Positions 9,313 through 10,845 of a stretch of DNA of 10,845 nucleotides are shown here, in pieces; positions within the stretch are counted from its first letter, which is position 1, and each line of letters begins with the position of its first letter. The notes below the pieces were generated by a model. That model was not told the origin of the DNA, made no database searches, and saw nothing but the letters and a program-made list of their open reading frames with translations. The stretch comes from Saccoglossus kowalevskii (Eukaryota; Hemichordata; Enteropneusta; Harrimaniidae): the NCBI RefSeq assembly GCF_000003605.2, contig NW_003112495.1, positions 17,673 through 28,517 of the forward strand. The letters are read 5' to 3'. The translations under genes and the position numbers were made by a program.

Positions 9313-9829
9313 CATACAATCAAACATAAAAATTAACCCATCTACTTTATCAGTGGTGTGTCTTTTATATCAGTGTACATGCTATTTATACATGGTAATC
9401 AATATCGGCCATGTTATTATCGTTATTCCATTTGGACTAAAAGCACTCAGAAGTATTTTGTACTGCTCTGTCAAAATATATGTTCTTGCAAAGTAAAAAG
9501 TGAAAAGAAGACGATCAATACAATTCCGTTCAGTGAAACATTGGACAGTTGTAAAACATATGCTGATGAAAAAGTATATTGTATTTGTATTTGTTGTGTT
9601 TTTGGTCTGTGGACATAATGTGTAAATGCTAAAAGTAGGCTAAATGACAGCGTGATTACCGTACGTTAACACAAAGTTATATTAGTTAAGTATTACTAAT
9701 TGCAAAAGTATCAGCATCCAACCTTTTACGTGATTTTCCTAACAATTATATACCATTTTAAAACAGCACGGTCGTGGCCATAATAACGTATTTGTTAATA
9801 TTGTATTTTACATCTACTAATTGTATTAT
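9313..9829. other. Region downstream of the kinase gene, no gene recognised
   Basis: The 86-codon plus frame 9358-9618 is Cys/Tyr-rich with no motif and is treated as chance. No repeat or structured element was seen apart from the tandem duplication just to its left. Confidence 0.55.
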
Positions 9830-9835
9830 TTTATT
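9830..9835 (-). terminator. Polyadenylation signal AATAAA of the kinase gene
   Basis: AATAAA on the minus strand lies 44 bases after the TGA of the proposed terminal exon, giving a short 3' UTR that would end near 9805-9820. The position supports the terminal-exon call. AATAAA is frequent by chance in AT-rich DNA, so it is not proof. Confidence 0.5.
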
Positions 9836-9878
9836 AAAACGTGTCGACCACAGCTATATACGTAATATTAATCTGTGC

Positions 9879-9920
9879 TCACATCCGAGGTTCTTCATAG
9901 ATATGTACATCACCTGTTAT
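9879..9920 (-). CDS. Terminal kinase exon: short tail with YEEP motif and stop
   Basis: A pyrimidine-rich tract (CCTTTTCTTTATTG) leads to an acceptor TTTAATAG ending at 9921. In phase 0, as exon C requires, the exon reads ITGDVHIYEEPRM and then TGA at 9881-9879. The tail is thus 13 residues after the last Lys of exon C. YEEP is an acidic phosphotyrosine-type context with Pro at +3, the kind bound by SH2 domains such as Src-like or Crk-like ones; that role is inferred. A second AG six bases on (ATAACAG) is a possible alternative acceptor but gives the wrong phase. The exon is short, so the call rests on phase, acceptor quality, motif and the nearby poly(A) signal. Confidence 0.65.
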   Translation of the reverse strand: MTGDVHIYEEPRM

Positions 9921-10773
9921 CTATTAAACAATAAAGAAAAGGTCATGCTCTAATATGGAATAATAAGTGTGTGACGAATGTAAACATGAGTATTGAGATA
10001 TTGTATAAAATGTGTCTGAATATCTTGCAAAATACCTTATCCCCATCTAAAATGACTTGCAATATATTTGTCAACTTCTGAAACGATGGTCTTCGCTCTG
10101 GATTATCTGCCCAACAAAGTTCCATTGCTGAAAACCTGTATAGTACATTACAATACAGTGTGATACAGTAAGAAGTACAATACAAATTTCAAATCAATAC
10201 ATAAATCACCTGTGGCATGTATTTATCAGTTAGATTCAAATTAAAAATCATAATTTCATAAATTATTTCAATAACGATATCGGTCTACACACTCACAGGT
10301 CTTGGTGACATTTATCTGGTCTTGGCATTCGATATCCGTGCTGTACAGACTCTATCACTTCCTGTGTTGACATAGCGTTATATGGTACTCCACCTGTATG
10401 ACAATAATTATTTGACTAAAATTAGCTTCAGTGAACATTATGATTAGTTTCAATGTCATTGTCATTGAAATGTCAAGTGATACATACTACAACTTGTATA
10501 ATCAAACAGATATGAATGTACATAAGGTGTTTACCATAATAACTACGACGAAACTTATAATAATGATTTTGCTGACATGTTTTGTTGAATCACTGTGTGT
10601 CGTGTCTTTTTTTTATATTAAAATACTCTCCTCTGTTCATTATATATTCTATAAACTATGTCTACCTAGTGTTGCTATCTCCCACAAAACAATACCATAT
10701 GACCAAACATCGCTCTTGTATACACGCCATCCAATATAGACTCCGGTGCCATCCAGCGAACTGGTAAACGTCC
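9879..10773 (-). CDS. Receptor-type tyrosine kinase, 3' end (last four exons, frame-broken)
   Basis: This is the C-lobe of a protein tyrosine kinase, an enzyme that moves ATP phosphate onto protein tyrosines; a receptor would act at the plasma membrane. Exons on the minus strand are 10773-10666, 10393-10297, 10135-10036 and 9920-9879. Introns of 272, 161 and 115 bp begin with GT and end with AG, and codon phases agree at every junction. Seen in order: the P+1 loop and APE box (GRLPVRWMAPES), alphaF (SDVWSYG), alphaG (GYRMPRP) and alphaI with CWADNPERRPSF. The PVRWMAPE form is typical of tyrosine rather than Ser/Thr kinases. The APE Glu and the RP Arg are the usual salt-bridge pair. A receptor is inferred from similarity to FGFR/insulin-receptor-like kinases and from the short tyrosine-bearing tail; the subfamily cannot be assigned. 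The N-lobe, catalytic loop and DFG lie outside the window. The first exon carries a frameshift, so the copy as read would not make a full kinase. Confidence 0.93.
10036..10135 (-). CDS. Kinase exon C: alphaH to alphaI, end of catalytic domain
   Basis: The acceptor is TACAG ending at 10136 and the donor is AAG|GTATTT at 10036/10035. One base completes the Leu codon from exon B, and 33 codons follow: FSAMELCWADNPERRPSF, then QKLTNILQVILDGDK. CW(x6)RP is the conserved tyrosine-kinase subdomain XI, whose Arg pairs with the Glu of APE. The exon ends in phase 0. Reading straight on past the donor gives AT-rich hydrophobic sequence unlike a kinase tail, which supports splicing here. Confidence 0.95.
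10297..10393 (-). CDS. Kinase exon B: alphaG to alphaH
   Basis: The acceptor is ATACAG ending at 10394 and the donor is CCT|GTGAGT at 10297/10296. The 97 bases give two bases of a split Gly codon, 31 codons including VPYNAMSTQEVIESV and GYRMPRPDKCHQDL, then CT of a split Leu codon. The pattern PY...M...EV...V..GYRM..P..C matches the alphaG region of animal receptor tyrosine kinases. There are no stops or frame breaks. It is separated from exon A by a 272-bp intron with no recognisable content. Confidence 0.95.
10666..10773 (-). CDS. Kinase exon A: P+1 loop to alphaF, with a 4-base frame break
   Basis: The acceptor is TTTCAG at 10774-10779 and the donor is CTAG|GTAGAC at 10666/10665. The first 57 bases (10773-10717) read GRLPVRWMAPESILDGVYT. 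The last 49 (10714-10666) read SDVWSYGIVLWEIATL plus one base, but in another frame, with only AG at 10716-10715 between them. Tyrosine kinases normally have two residues between VYT and SDVW, six bases instead of two, so four bases are missing. Length agrees: 108 bases are present and 112 would fit the phase-0 start and phase-1 end. Uncorrected, translation leaves frame and stops at TAG 10677-10675. The next exon starts with GT, which completes the split Gly codon. Confidence 0.9.
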
Positions 10774-10845
10774 CTGAAACAATATCAAAGAGATATATTT
10801 ATTATCATTGCAACAAAAAACATCAATAAAGTTTTGCCAAGAAGT

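Noticed and set aside
10715-10725. An 11-base GT...AG segment inside kinase exon A whose removal would restore frame
   Set aside because: It is far too short to be a spliceosomal intron and would also delete conserved residues before SDVW.
10431-10767. Plus-strand frames of 102 and 61 codons
   Set aside because: They are shadows lying over kinase exon A and the adjoining 272-bp intron on the other strand.

Overview
This is AT-rich (by eye roughly one third G+C), gene-poor animal DNA with spliced genes. The only recognisable protein is a receptor-type tyrosine kinase with short introns (272, 161 and 115 bp), so the source is a metazoan or a very close relative. The richness in dispersed repeats fits a marine invertebrate, but the exact group cannot be read from the window. 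No bacterial, phage, CRISPR, rRNA or tRNA features were seen.

Right end (about 9830-10773, minus strand): the last four exons of a tyrosine-kinase gene. They run from the P+1 loop (LPVRWMAPE), through the alphaF Asp (SDVWSYG) and the subdomain XI Arg (CW...ERRPSF), to a very short tail ending in YEEPRM, a stop codon and an AATAAA signal. The start of the gene, including the ectodomain, membrane segment, ATP site, catalytic loop and DFG, lies beyond base 10845. Splice sites and phases agree across all four exons. However, the first exon is 4 bases short and changes frame in the middle of the activation segment/alphaF junction. This is a pseudogenising mutation, an allele or an assembly error.

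Centre-left (about 2690-3620): a CpG-dense, GC-richer island in AT-rich surroundings. Open frames lie on both strands. The best gene-like reading is a tentative minus-strand chain of three exons with matching phases and no recognisable family, preceded by a frame with an in-frame TAA. This is offered as a candidate only.

The rest is mostly non-coding. It holds three diverged same-orientation copies of an unclassified dispersed repeat (about 737-830, 1846-1955 and 3796-3940), two long foldback hairpins (2317-2390 and 4097-4200), and a retroposition-like 3' end (AATAAA followed by a short A tract near 6450-6477). It also holds a perfect 39-bp tandem duplication (9235-9312), several smaller two-copy duplications, and a small GC-rich open stretch near 5255-5416. 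Apart from the kinase gene, nothing forms a recognisable functional unit.
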